A DNA stretch of 64,000 nt from Marinibaculum pumilum (GTDB lineage: Bacteria; Pseudomonadota; Alphaproteobacteria; Ferrovibrionales; Ferrovibrionaceae), in contig NZ_JBHRTR010000028.1 of the NCBI RefSeq assembly GCF_042646425.1, positions 62,001-126,000 on the forward strand, in the 5' to 3' direction. Below, in pieces: positions 34,729-43,154 of this stretch. Every line of letters starts with the position of its first letter. Positions within the stretch are counted from its first letter, which is position 1. The position numbers were made by a program, and so were the translations under genes. Under the pieces are notes generated by a model that was not told the DNA's origin, did not search any database, and was given only the letters and a program-made list of their open reading frames with translations.

Positions 34729-35358
34729 ATGAGCGAGACACGGGCTGCGTCCGACGAACTGGACCGCCAGGCACAGGCCGAAATGTTGCGCGCCGTGGCC
34801 GAACGGCAGGACCGTGCGGCCTTTGGGCGCCTGTTCGCCCATTTCGCGCCGCGGCTGAAGGGCTATCTGATGCGCCTGGGCGCAAGCGACGCGGCGGCGG
34901 AGGAACTTGTGCAGGACGTGATGCTGACGGTCTGGCGCCGGGCCGGCAGCTTCGATCCGGCGAAGAGTTCGCCGTCGACCTGGCTGTTCACGATCGCGCG
35001 AAACCGCCGAATCGACCTGCACCGTCGGGAATACCGCCCGGAATTCGACCCGGAGGACCCGCTGCTGGTGCCTGACCCGCCGAAGCGCCAGGACGAGGCG
35101 CTGGGCGATGCGCAGGAAGGGGTCCGCCTGAAGGCGGCCATCGCCGGCCTGCCTCAGGAGCAGCAGGACCTTGTCATGCTGGCCTTCTACGAGGATCTCT
35201 CGCATCGCGAGATCGCCGATCGCCGCGACCTGCCGTTGGGCACGGTGAAGTCGCGGCTGCGGCTGGCCCTCGCACGCCTCAGGCGTGAGGCGGTGGATTT
35301 CGCAGGCCCGGCCGGGCCGGAACCGGATGGCGGCGGCGGCACCGGGGCAGAGCCGTGA
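34729..35358 (+). CDS. ECF (group IV) RNA polymerase sigma factor
   Basis: A 209-residue sigma factor with region 2 (FGRLFAHFAPRLKGYLMRLG, then AEELVQDVMLTVWR and STWLFTIARNRRID) and region 4 (QQDLVMLAFYEDLSHREIAD, then LPLGTVKSRLRLALARLR). It resembles the ECF11/RpoE-ChrR group that reacts to singlet oxygen, but the next gene on this strand is not an anti-sigma factor and the C terminus is a Gly/Pro tail. There is no clear ribosome site before ATG 34729, so translation may be leaderless or weak. Confidence 0.92.
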   Translation: MSETRAASDELDRQAQAEMLRAVAERQDRAAFGRLFAHFAPRLKGYLMRLGASDAAAEELVQDVMLTVWRRAGSFDPAKSSPSTWLFTIARNRRIDLHRREYRPEFDPEDPLLVPDPPKRQDEALGDAQEGVRLKAAIAGLPQEQQDLVMLAFYEDLSHREIADRRDLPLGTVKSRLRLALARLRREAVDFAGPAGPEPDGGGGTGAEP

Positions 35359-35387
35359 GGCCGGGCGGCGGGATCTTTCGGGGCCGC

Positions 35388-35918
35388 TCAGGGCAGCCGG
35401 CGGCGGACCCGCGGGCCGCCATGCACGTGCGGCGCACGTTCGCCCGGCGCGGCGATGCTGGAAATCGGCCGCTCCGCGAAGCGGCCGTGGGTCAGCATCC
35501 GGTCGTACATCACGATCGCCCCGGCGGTGCCCAGGTTGACGCAGAACCGGGTCGGGATCCGCACCACATGGCGGCAGCGCGCCAGCATGGCGGGCGACAG
35601 GCTGCCGCGCTCCGGGCCCAGGACATAGGCCGCCTGCTGCGGGTGGTGGAAGGTCGGCAGCTCCGCCGCCTCCTCCAGGAACTCGATGCCGACAAGCTCG
35701 CAGCCCTCGGGCAGGGCCAGCGCCTCCGGGCTGTCATAGGAATGCCAGGGCACGTGCAGCGGCGTGCGGCTGGTGTCGCTCTTGCCGCTGGTGACCGAAT
35801 AGCGGGCATTGACCGTGAAGACGAAGCTGGCGCCGAAGGCATGGGCGGTGCGGAACAGGTTGCCCGCGTTCATCGCCTTGCTCAGCCCTTCGACGCCGAT
35901 ACCGAAATAGCCGCGCAC
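35388..35918 (-). CDS. TrmH/SpoU-family RNA 2'-O-methyltransferase
   Basis: A 176-residue SPOUT methyltransferase starting at a GTG (35918) with GGAGGA just upstream. The family motifs are present in order: NAGNLFRTAHAFGA (motif 1), YVLGPERGSLSP (motif 2) and IPTRFCVNLGTAGAIVMYDR (motif 3, with the Asn in the knot). The protein is short and lacks an N-terminal substrate domain. It probably methylates a tRNA or rRNA ribose; which one is unknown. Confidence 0.92.
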   Translation of the reverse strand: MRGYFGIGVEGLSKAMNAGNLFRTAHAFGASFVFTVNARYSVTSGKSDTSRTPLHVPWHSYDSPEALALPEGCELVGIEFLEEAAELPTFHHPQQAAYVLGPERGSLSPAMLARCRHVVRIPTRFCVNLGTAGAIVMYDRMLTHGRFAERPISSIAAPGERAPHVHGGPRVRRRLP

Positions 35919-36031
35919 CTGTCCTCCTGGATCCCTTGTCCCTGTCCGCCGCGCGTCGGGGGCCCGGCGGGGGCGATGGCGGGATATCGCCTAAGCCGGG
36001 GAGAAGCGCAATCCGCAACGGATCGCTGCAA

Positions 36032-37297
36032 ATGACGGAAGATCCGGGCGCGGCGCGGCGCGATGCCGCGGTGCGGGCGCAGTACGAGGCCTATCCCTAT
36101 CCGCCGCGCGACCCGCAGGACGAGCGCCGGCGCCTGATCACCGGCTCGCCCAGCAACCTGCCGGAGGTCGACCACTATCTGTTCGGCGGCGCGCGGGACT
36201 GGCGACAGCCGTTCCGGGCGCTGTTCGCCGGCGGCGGCACCGGCGACGGCTGCATCATGCTGGCGCAGCAGCTCGCCGACCGGGGCGTGCCGGCGGAGGT
36301 GGTGCATCTGGACATCTCCGCCGCCAGCCAGGCGGTCGCGCGCGCCCGTTCCGAGGTTCGCGGCCTGGCCAATCTGCGATTCGTCCAGGGCCCGCTGCAC
36401 GACGTGGCCGACCTGGCGCCCGGCCCTTACGATTATGTCGACTGCTGCGGCGTGCTGCATCACCTGGAGGATCCGCCGGCGGGGCTGGCGGCGCTGCGGG
36501 CGCAGCTCGCGCCCGATGGCGGCATGGGCCTGATGGTCTATGGCGTGCTGGGCCGGACCGGCGTCTATCCCGTGCAGGCGGCGCTGCGGTCACTGGCGGG
36601 CGACGACGACCTGCCGGCCCGGGTCGCCCTGGCCCGCCGCCTGCTGGGCGACCTGCCGGACAGCAACTGGCTGCGGCGCAACCCGTTCCTGAACGACCAT
36701 CTGCCCGAGGCGCAGGGAGAGGAGGTGCCGGCCGGCAAGCTGTTCGACCTGCTGCTGCATCCGCGGGACCGCGCCTATGACGTGCCGCAGCTGCTGGAGC
36801 TGCTGTCCGGGGCCGGCCTGGCGCCGGTGGAGTTCATCGTGCCGATGCAGTACCGGCCGGAGGCCTATCTGCAGGACGGGGGGCTGATCGGGCGCGCCGC
36901 GGCGCTGTCGCAGGCGGAACGCTGGGCGCTGGCGGAGAACCTGGCCGGCAATATCCGCGTGCATGTGGTCTATGCCGCCCCGGCGGAGCGGGCGGCGGAA
37001 GCGGCCGCGCGGCCCGGGCGGCCCACGGTGCGGCCGCTGCCGAACGGCATCGACATGGCGGCCCTGGCGCGGGCGGTCGCGCGGGGCAAGGGGATGTTCA
37101 AGGCCGACCTGTCGGGGCTGCCGCTGTCGCTGCCGCTGCCGGCGGGGGCGGAGCGGCTGCTGCCGCTGATCGACGGCCGGCGCGACCTGAACCAGCTGGC
37201 AGCGGCGATGGGGATGGACTGGTTCACCTTCAAGGCGCTGTTCGACAAGGTCTACCGGGTGCTGAACGGCCTGAACCTGCTGCTGCTGCGCGGCTGA
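36032..37297 (+). CDS. Class I SAM methyltransferase with a C-terminal winged-helix-like domain
   Basis: About 421 residues from ATG 36032 (MTEDPGAARR). The N half is a Rossmann methyltransferase: an AQYEAYPYPPRDP lead-in, motif I FAGGGTGDGCIMLAQQL, VVHLDISAASQAVARAR, and the post-motif YDYVDCCGVLHHLEDP. The C-terminal ~90 residues (GAERLLPLIDGRRDLNQLAA, then a helix and VLNGLNLLLLRG) look like a small PqqD-like or winged-helix module. Substrate unknown. The YPYPP lead-in is shared by a group of uncharacterised TPR/methyltransferase proteins. Confidence 0.82.
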   Translation: MTEDPGAARRDAAVRAQYEAYPYPPRDPQDERRRLITGSPSNLPEVDHYLFGGARDWRQPFRALFAGGGTGDGCIMLAQQLADRGVPAEVVHLDISAASQAVARARSEVRGLANLRFVQGPLHDVADLAPGPYDYVDCCGVLHHLEDPPAGLAALRAQLAPDGGMGLMVYGVLGRTGVYPVQAALRSLAGDDDLPARVALARRLLGDLPDSNWLRRNPFLNDHLPEAQGEEVPAGKLFDLLLHPRDRAYDVPQLLELLSGAGLAPVEFIVPMQYRPEAYLQDGGLIGRAAALSQAERWALAENLAGNIRVHVVYAAPAERAAEAAARPGRPTVRPLPNGIDMAALARAVARGKGMFKADLSGLPLSLPLPAGAERLLPLIDGRRDLNQLAAAMGMDWFTFKALFDKVYRVLNGLNLLLLRG

Positions 37298-37302
37298 GCG
37301 AC

Positions 37303-37408
37303 CGGCGCGACCGCGGGCCGCCGCAGCTTCGAGCATGCCGGTGCGGCCGCGGGCCGCCCCAGCTCAACTATGGTCGGTGCGGCCGCGGGCCGTCCCGTGG
37401 GACGGGGG
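37303..37408. repeat. 36-bp direct repeat, about 2.7 copies
   Basis: Copies begin at 37303, 37339 and 37375 with exact 36-bp spacing. The shared core is CGGTGCGGCCGCGGGCCG; copies 1 and 2 match through AGCT and copy 3 diverges after about 20 bp into the hairpin CCGTCCC-GT-GGGACGG (37391-37406). It lies between two converging genes and may end transcription from either side. Confidence 0.75.
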
Positions 37409-37448
37409 AGGTGGTCGGGACGACCCGCGGACCGGCAGCCGATGCCGC

Positions 37449-37931
37449 TCAGTTGTCCTGCGGCTGCGGCGGCTGCGCCGGGGCGTCGCCGTCGGGCATC
37501 GGACGGCCGTCCTGCATGCCCGGGCCACGCTTCATCTCGCCCTTCATTCCGTGATGACCGTCGCCGTGGCGCTTGCCTCCCTTGAAGCCGCGATGCTTCG
37601 GCGGGATCTTGCTGAAGCCGGTGACTTCCAGGCTCGCCGGGTTCAGCCAGAGCTTCATCGGCCGCGCCTCGTCCTTGCGGGCGACCACCTGGTAGCAGCC
37701 GTCCTTGCGGACGATCCGCAGGAAGTCGGTATAGCCCTCGCTCTCCAGCTTCTGCGAGACGGCGGTGATCGGCTGCCAGCTGGTGTCGGCGGTGCTGCCG
37801 CACTTCTCGCCGAAATCGTCGCCGCCTTTCGCCATGGCAGGCGCCGCGGCGGCCAGCAGGACGGCAGTGCCGAAGCCGGCGGCGGTGAGGACGGCGCCGC
37901 GCGCCAGGCTGCTCTTGCGGGTGGGGGTCAT
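37449..37931 (-). CDS. Secreted PepSY-like protein with His/Met-rich tail
   Basis: A 160-residue exported protein with signal peptide to about residue 34 (APAMA). The middle, SQKLESEGYTDFLRIVRKDG then YQVVARKDEARPMKLWL, has the form of a PepSY domain. The C-terminal 45 residues are rich in His, Met, Gly and Lys (GGKRHGDGHHGMKGEMKRGP), which suggests binding of a metal such as copper or nickel. It is divergent from a second PepSY gene and the PhoPQ-like system, with candidate response-regulator boxes between them. Confidence 0.75.
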   Translation of the reverse strand: MTPTRKSSLARGAVLTAAGFGTAVLLAAAAPAMAKGGDDFGEKCGSTADTSWQPITAVSQKLESEGYTDFLRIVRKDGCYQVVARKDEARPMKLWLNPASLEVTGFSKIPPKHRGFKGGKRHGDGHHGMKGEMKRGPGMQDGRPMPDGDAPAQPPQPQDN

Positions 37932-38054
37932 GGAAACGCTCCGATGCGGTCGTTGTTGAAATGGCTCTGCCGGGCAGTCCGGCAGTCGGTGCCGCGAGTT
38001 CGAAAGCCTTGGGGGAAGGCCTGCAGCATCGGGGTGCAGGATGGCGTCGGGGCA

Positions 38055-38092
38055 CTGAACCGAAGCTGAGAGCGATGTTCATCTGCCGTTCA
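38055..38092. promoter_or_regulatory. Paired 11-bp-spaced direct repeats, candidate response-regulator boxes
   Basis: Facing plus: GTTCA-N6-GTTCA (38077-38092). Facing minus: CTCAG-N6-TTCAG, the complement of 38055-38070. Both have half-sites spaced 11 bp, as OmpR/PhoP-type regulators need. A TATCCT at 38107-38112 lies 14 bp after the plus box and 6 bp before the ATG at 38119, which fits an activated, near-leaderless promoter. Confidence 0.62.
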
Positions 38093-38118
38093 GCGGCATG
38101 AACGACTATCCTGGGACC

Positions 38119-38529
38119 ATGTCAGGCTGGAAACATCTCTGCGCGTCCCTGTGCCGCCGGGCGGTGCCGGGCACCGCGCTCGGGGTCTGGGCGCTGGCCG
38201 GCCTGCTCTGGACCGTCGGGCCCGCGGCCGCCGGTCCGGCCGACCATGACCAGGCGCGGGCGGCGCTGGAGGCGGGCGAGATCCTGCCCCTGCCGGCGAT
38301 CCTCGATCGGGTGCAGTACGAATTCATCGGCCAGGTGCTGGAGGTGGAGCTGGAGCGCAAGGACGGGCGCTGGCTGTACGAGATCAACCTGCTCGCCCCC
38401 GACGGCCAGGTGCTGCGCTTGCACTATGACGCCCGCACCACGGCCCTCGTCGGCGCACATGGCCGCAACCTGGACGCGGCGATTCGCCATGGCCAGCCGC
38501 CCTATCGGCCGCCGCCGCCGGCGCGGTAG
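38119..38529 (+). CDS. PepSY domain-containing secreted protein
   Basis: 136 residues from ATG 38119; ATG 38098 in frame is possible but lies 5 bp after the response-regulator box. A signal segment ends near GPAAAGPAD. The rest is a single PepSY unit: LPAILDRVQYEFIGQVLEVE, then GRWLYEINLLAPDGQVLRLH and the YDARTTALV end. Genes of this type often precede and modulate PhoPQ-like two-component systems, and here it lies 52 bp before the response regulator in the same direction. Confidence 0.85.
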   Translation: MSGWKHLCASLCRRAVPGTALGVWALAGLLWTVGPAAAGPADHDQARAALEAGEILPLPAILDRVQYEFIGQVLEVELERKDGRWLYEINLLAPDGQVLRLHYDARTTALVGAHGRNLDAAIRHGQPPYRPPPPAR

Positions 38530-38581
38530 CAGCGGGGACTCGTCGGGACCGGCGGGCAGAAGGAACAGGAGCCACGGGGCG

Positions 38582-39256
38582 ATGCGGGTACTGATCGCGG
38601 AGGACGACCGGGAACTGGGGCGCCAGCTGCTGAAGGCGCTCGACGGGGCCGGCTATGTCGCGGACTGCGTCGCCAATGGCGAGGACGCGCAGCATCTGGG
38701 AGAGACCGAACCCTATGACGCGGTGGTGCTGGACCTCGGTCTGCCGCTGCGCGACGGCCTGTCGGTGCTGCGGGCCTGGCGTGCCGCCGGCCGCGACATG
38801 CCGGTGCTGATCCTGACCGCCCGCGACCGCTGGCACGAGAAGGTCGAGGGCATCGACGCCGGGGCCGACGACTATCTGGCCAAGCCGTTCCAGATGGCGG
38901 AGCTGATGGCCCGGCTGCGGGCCCTGATCCGGCGGGCCAAGGGCCTGTCGCAACCGGAGCTGATCTGCGGCGACCTGCGGCTGGACACCCGCCAGGGCAG
39001 CGTCACCCTGCAGGGCATGCCGGTCAGCCTGACCGCGCAGGAATACCGGGTCCTGTCCTACCTGATGCACCATCCCGGCCAGGTGATCAGCCGCGCCGAG
39101 CTGACGGAGCATATCTATGCCCAGGACTTCGACCGCGACAGCAACACCATCGAGGTCTTCATCGGCCGGCTGCGCAAGAAGCTGGGCCAGGACCTGATCG
39201 AGACCCGGCGTGGCCTGGGCTACCGCCTGGCCGCACCTGAGGGCGGCCAGGCATGA
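38582..39256 (+). CDS. OmpR/PhoP-family response regulator
   Basis: A 224-residue regulator. ATG 38582; receiver with acidic pair at Asp8/Asp9, phospho-acceptor Asp51 (AVVLDLGLPLRDG), Thr in ILTARD and Lys in DDYLAKPF. The C-terminal winged helix is typical (LTAQEYRVLSYLMHHPGQVI, then SNTIEVFIGRLRKKLG). The stop overlaps the kinase start as ATGA. It is closest in type to PhoP and probably controls the divergent PepSY genes and its own operon. Confidence 0.95.
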   Translation: MRVLIAEDDRELGRQLLKALDGAGYVADCVANGEDAQHLGETEPYDAVVLDLGLPLRDGLSVLRAWRAAGRDMPVLILTARDRWHEKVEGIDAGADDYLAKPFQMAELMARLRALIRRAKGLSQPELICGDLRLDTRQGSVTLQGMPVSLTAQEYRVLSYLMHHPGQVISRAELTEHIYAQDFDRDSNTIEVFIGRLRKKLGQDLIETRRGLGYRLAAPEGGQA

Positions 39257-40755
39257 AGCTGCTGGAGCGGCTGCGCCTGCGCTCGCTCAGCCTGCGGCTG
39301 ACGGTTTCGGCGCTGGCCTGGGTCGCGATCGTCCTGGTCGTCGCCTGGTTCGGCCTGGTCGCGCTGTTCCGCAACCATCTGGAGGCGGACCTGGACGCCC
39401 GCGCCCGGTTCGACCTGAACCGCCTGATCGCGGCGCTGAGCGTCGACGATGGGGGGAACCTGGTGGTCGAGGGCCGGGTGACCGGGCGCATCTTCGCGAA
39501 GCCCTATTCCGGCCGCTACTGGCAGGTCGCCTTCGCCGAAGCGGGCCCCGATGCAGCAGAGGAGCTGCTGCCCGGACAGCCGGTGCGCTCGCGCTCGCTC
39601 TGGGACCAGAGCCTGCCGCTGGACCTGCCGCCAGCAGACGAAGACGGAATCGCCCGATGGCGGGTGGAAGGGCCGGCCGGGCAGAGCCTGCTGCTGCTCG
39701 GGCGGCGGGTTGCCCTGCCCGACGTGGAGGAAGAGGTGCTCGCCGTGATCGGCGTCGACCGCGCGGCGATCCCGGAGGCGGTGGACGCCTTCGCCTGGCA
39801 GCTGGGCACCGCCCTGATCGGCCTGGCCCTGGGACTGGCGGCCGCGATCGGCCTGCAGGTCTGGTTCGGCCTGGCGCCGCTGCGCCGCCTGCGCGCCGCG
39901 CTCGGCCGCCTGCGCCGCGGCGCCGCGCCGCGGGTGGAAGGACGCTGGCCCGGGGAGGTGGCGCCCCTGGTGGACGACCTGAATGCCGTGCTGGGCCACA
40001 ACGAGGCCGTGGTCGGGCGCGCCCGCACCCAGGCCGGCGATCTGGCGCACGCCCTGAAGACGCCGATCGCCATCCTGGCCAATGCCGCAACGGGGCTGGA
40101 GGCCAGGCCGGGCGATGGCGGCGCGGCGGAACTGGGTGCCCTGGTAGAGCAGCAATGCCTCGCCATGCGCCGCCAGATCGACCGCCATCTGGCCCGCGCC
40201 CGTGCCGCCGGCAGCGCGGAACGTCCGGGCGCGCGGGCCGATCTCGGCCAGGTGGCGGCGGCACTGGTGCGGACCATGGGCCAGCTGCATGCGCGGCCCG
40301 GCCTGCAGGTCGACCTGCAGGCGCCGCCCGGCCTCTGGCTGTTCCATGGCGATGCCGAGGATGCGACGGAGACCCTCGGCTGCGTCCTGGACAATGCCTG
40401 TACCTGGGCGCGGGGACGGGTGACCGTTGTCCTGCAGGTCCAGGCACCGGGGGATGGTGCGGCGGCGGCGGAGCGGCCGCGGCTGATGGTGACGGTCGAC
40501 GATGACGGGCCCGGCCTGTCGCTTGAGCAGCGGCACGCAGTGCTGGACCGGGGCGTCCGGCTGGACGAAAGCGTGCCGGGCAGCGGCCTCGGCCTGGCGA
40601 TCGTCCGCGACCTTGTGGGCATCTACGATGGCGGCCTGCACCTGGAAGACTCGCCGCTCGGCGGCCTGCGGGTCCGCCTCTCCCTGCCCGGCCATGCCGA
40701 GCCGGAGGCGCCAGCCGCCCAGAAGGTGCGCGGGACGGCGGAGCGTGCCGCCTGA
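39253..40755 (+). CDS. PhoQ-like sensor histidine kinase
   Basis: A 500-residue membrane kinase with TM1 about 17-39, a periplasmic domain 40-178, TM2 about 182-206, a short HAMP, HisKA with His267 (AGDLAHALKTPIAILANAA) and a HATPase whose N box reads LDNACTWA, as in PhoQ-like kinases, with DDDGPGL and GSGLGLAI. The C-terminal 25 residues are a disordered tail. It forms a pair with the regulator through the ATGA overlap. The periplasmic part has several acidic residues that could sense cations; this is inferred. Confidence 0.94.
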   Translation: MKLLERLRLRSLSLRLTVSALAWVAIVLVVAWFGLVALFRNHLEADLDARARFDLNRLIAALSVDDGGNLVVEGRVTGRIFAKPYSGRYWQVAFAEAGPDAAEELLPGQPVRSRSLWDQSLPLDLPPADEDGIARWRVEGPAGQSLLLLGRRVALPDVEEEVLAVIGVDRAAIPEAVDAFAWQLGTALIGLALGLAAAIGLQVWFGLAPLRRLRAALGRLRRGAAPRVEGRWPGEVAPLVDDLNAVLGHNEAVVGRARTQAGDLAHALKTPIAILANAATGLEARPGDGGAAELGALVEQQCLAMRRQIDRHLARARAAGSAERPGARADLGQVAAALVRTMGQLHARPGLQVDLQAPPGLWLFHGDAEDATETLGCVLDNACTWARGRVTVVLQVQAPGDGAAAAERPRLMVTVDDDGPGLSLEQRHAVLDRGVRLDESVPGSGLGLAIVRDLVGIYDGGLHLEDSPLGGLRVRLSLPGHAEPEAPAAQKVRGTAERAA

Positions 40756-40806
40756 CGGCGATGCCCGTTTCGCTTGCGGCAGCCGAAGCTGTGCTAGGAT
40801 CGCGCC

Positions 40807-41412
40807 ATGAGCACCCGCCCGCCGGCCCTGGTTCGCAGGCCCACCCGCACCACCCCGATCCGCTCCTATGCCAGCCGCGCGCGGCTGAAGGGGCCGCGGG
40901 TGATGCTCGTGCGCCCGACCCGGGAGGATGCCGGGCCGCTGCTGGCGCTGACCCTCAGCAACAAGGATTTCTACCGCCCATGGGTGGTGCCGCCCTACAA
41001 CGCCCGCTCCTTCCAGCAATACCTGGAACGGGTCGAGGCGGGGCGCGACATGGGCTTCCTGGTGGTCGACCGGGAGCATCGCCAGCTGCAGGGCGTGGTG
41101 AACCTGAACGAGATCACCCGCCGCGGCATGGACACCGCCAGCCTCGGCTATTACGGCCGGGTCGAGGCCCGCGGCAGCGGCTATATCCGGGAGGCGGTGG
41201 CCTGCGTCCTGGCCTATGCCTTCGGCGACCTGGACCTGCACCGGGTGGAGGCGAACATCCAGCCCGACAACGAGCGCTCGCTGGCCCTGGTCGCGGCCTT
41301 GGGCTTCCGGCGGGAGGGCTTCTCGCCGCGCTTCATGCGCATCGATGGCGCCTGGCGCGACCATGAGCGCTGGGCCCTGCTGGCCGAGGACTGGCAGGGC
41401 CACGGGCTTTGA
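40807..41412 (+). CDS. GNAT-family N-acetyltransferase (RimJ/RimL type)
   Basis: A 201-residue protein with the RimJ-like pattern: VMLVRPTREDAGPLLALTLS at the N terminus, GVVNLNEITRRGMDTASLGYY, the acetyl-CoA region VEARGSGYIREAVACVLAYA, then HRVEANIQPDNERSLALVAA and LGFRREGF. It could acetylate a ribosomal protein N terminus or a small amine. A REP-like element follows directly, so transcription probably ends there. Confidence 0.9.
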   Translation: MSTRPPALVRRPTRTTPIRSYASRARLKGPRVMLVRPTREDAGPLLALTLSNKDFYRPWVVPPYNARSFQQYLERVEAGRDMGFLVVDREHRQLQGVVNLNEITRRGMDTASLGYYGRVEARGSGYIREAVACVLAYAFGDLDLHRVEANIQPDNERSLALVAALGFRREGFSPRFMRIDGAWRDHERWALLAEDWQGHGL

Positions 41413-41434
41413 TGGGCGCCATTGCCCAACCTCC

Positions 41435-41543
41435 CCGTCATCCTCGGGCTTGACCCGAGGATCCCAGCGCCGGCGTTGACGTAGCGCCGCCCTGCAGCGT
41501 CACGGGCCCGTCACGATCCCCGGGTCAAGCCCGGGGATGACGG
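41435..41543. repeat. REP-like palindromic element (copy 2)
   Basis: The left arm begins CCGTCATCCTCGGGCTTGAC (41435) and the right arm (41515-41543) is its complement with 2 mismatches in 29. Each arm alone is also a hairpin: CCTCGGG-CTTGA-CCCGAGG and CCCCGGG-TCAAG-CCCGGGG. It shares the CCGTC start and GGSCTTGASCC core with 31146-31276. It lies between converging genes. Confidence 0.87.
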
Positions 41544-41575
41544 CAAAGGTGGAGATCGCCGCCGTACGCCGCTCC

Positions 41576-42229
41576 CTACGCCGCCTTGTCCAGCGCGACC
41601 TGGAAGCTCGCCTCGGTGCGTTCGCGCACCTCGTCGGCGGTGACGCCGGGGGCCAGTTCGCGCAAGGCCGCCGGGGTGGCGCCGCGGTTGATGTCGAACA
41701 CGCCCAGGTCGGTGATCAGCATGTCGACCACCCCGGTGCCGGTCAGCGGCAGGGTGCAGGACTTCAGGAACTTCTTGCTGCCGTCCTTGGCGTTGTGGTC
41801 CATCACCACCACCACCCGCTGCACGCCGGCGACCAGGTCCATGGCGCCGCCCATGCCCTTCACCAGCTTGCCGGGCACCATCCAGTTCGCCAGGTCGCCC
41901 TTCTCCGACACCTCCATCGCGCCCAGGATGGCCAGGTTGATATGGCCGCCGCGGATCATCGCGAAGGAGGTGGCGCTGTCGAAATAGGAACTCTTGTCCA
42001 GCGCGGTGACGGTCTGCTTGCCGGCGTTGATCAGGTCGGGATCCTCCTCCCCCTCATAGGGGTAGGGGCCGATGCCCAGCATGCCGTTCTCGCTGTGCAG
42101 GGTGACCTCCATCCCGGCGGGGATGTGGTTTGCCACCAGGGTCGGGATGCCGATCCCGAGATTCACGTAGAAGCCGTCTCCGAGCTCCTGCGCGGCGCGG
42201 GCGGCCATCTCGTCGCGGGTCCAGGGCAT
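41576..42229 (-). CDS. scoB: 3-oxoacid CoA-transferase subunit B
   Basis: A 217-residue subunit; ATG 42229 follows AGGAGAG. It bears the catalytic Glu in LHSENGMLGIG and the family start MPWTRDEMAARAAQEL. With subunit A (upstream, 105 bp away) it moves CoA from succinyl-CoA to acetoacetate or a related 3-oxoacid. AtoA and PcaJ are close relatives, so the substrate may differ. Function fits the thiolase at 937 in principle, though that gene is far off. Confidence 0.93.
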   Translation of the reverse strand: MPWTRDEMAARAAQELGDGFYVNLGIGIPTLVANHIPAGMEVTLHSENGMLGIGPYPYEGEEDPDLINAGKQTVTALDKSSYFDSATSFAMIRGGHINLAILGAMEVSEKGDLANWMVPGKLVKGMGGAMDLVAGVQRVVVVMDHNAKDGSKKFLKSCTLPLTGTGVVDMLITDLGVFDINRGATPAALRELAPGVTADEVRERTEASFQVALDKAA

Positions 42230-42334
42230 GGCGCTCTCCTGTGCCTGTCTGCCGGGCGGTGCCTGTCGGGGCGCCCGGCGCATTCGGGAAAATCCTAGCA
42301 TGGCCGCCGGAGCGGCCCCAATCGCCCCGCCGGG

Positions 42335-43042
42335 CTATGCAGCCTTGGGGCGGGTCGTGCGCTGCTCGATCTGTTTCTTGTAGCCGTCGCAGGCGATGAT
42401 CCGCTGCACGAAGATGCCGGGGGTGTGGATCTGGTCGGGGTCCAGGCTGCCGGTGGGCACCAGTTCCTCGACCTCCGCCACCGTCACCTTGCCGGCCATC
42501 GCCATCGGCGCGTTGAAGTTCCGCGCGGTCATCCGGTAGATCAGGTTGCCTTCCGCATCGCCCTTCCAGGCCTTCACGATCGACAGGTCAGCCTGCAGGG
42601 CGCGCTCCATGACGAACTTCTCGCCGTCGAACTCGCGCACCTCCTTGCCCTCCGCCACCATGGTGCCGACGCCGGTGCGGGTGAAGAAGGCGGGAATGCC
42701 CGCGCCGCCGGCGCGGATCCGCTCCGCCAGGGTGCCCTGCGGGCAGAATTCCAGCTCCAGGTCGCCGTCCAGGTACTGCCGCTCGAAGGTCTTGTTCTCC
42801 CCCACATAGGAGGCGACCATCTTGGCGATCTGCCGGGTCTGCAGCAGCAGGCCGAGGCCCGCGCCGTCGATGCCGGCATTGTTGGAGATGCAGGTCAGGC
42901 CGGTCACGCCGGACGCCTTCAGCGCGTCGATCAGGAATTCCGGGATGCCGCAGAGGCCGAAGCCGCCGGCCATCACCGTGATGTCGTTGCGCAGCAGGCC
43001 GTCCAGCGCCGCCGTCGCGTCGGGATAGACCTTGTTCACCAC
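42335..43042 (-). CDS. scoA: 3-oxoacid CoA-transferase subunit A
   Basis: A 235-residue subunit beginning at GTG 43042 with AAGGAG seven bases upstream. Family marks: NDITVMAGGFGLCGIPEFLI, the Gly-rich turn GAGIPAFFTRTGVGT, and YRMTARNFNAPMAMAGKVT near the end. It pairs with the B subunit encoded next on the same strand. The order A then B is standard. Confidence 0.94.
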   Translation of the reverse strand: MVNKVYPDATAALDGLLRNDITVMAGGFGLCGIPEFLIDALKASGVTGLTCISNNAGIDGAGLGLLLQTRQIAKMVASYVGENKTFERQYLDGDLELEFCPQGTLAERIRAGGAGIPAFFTRTGVGTMVAEGKEVREFDGEKFVMERALQADLSIVKAWKGDAEGNLIYRMTARNFNAPMAMAGKVTVAEVEELVPTGSLDPDQIHTPGIFVQRIIACDGYKKQIEQRTTRPKAA

Positions 43043-43154
43043 GGTTCAGCTCCTTCTCAACGGATGGGCCGGCGGAGCCGGCGATCGACCGGATTCAGTA
43101 GCCAAGCCGGGCGCCGATGGCAATCCGTTGCGCCGCACAAAAAGCGGCCGGCGC

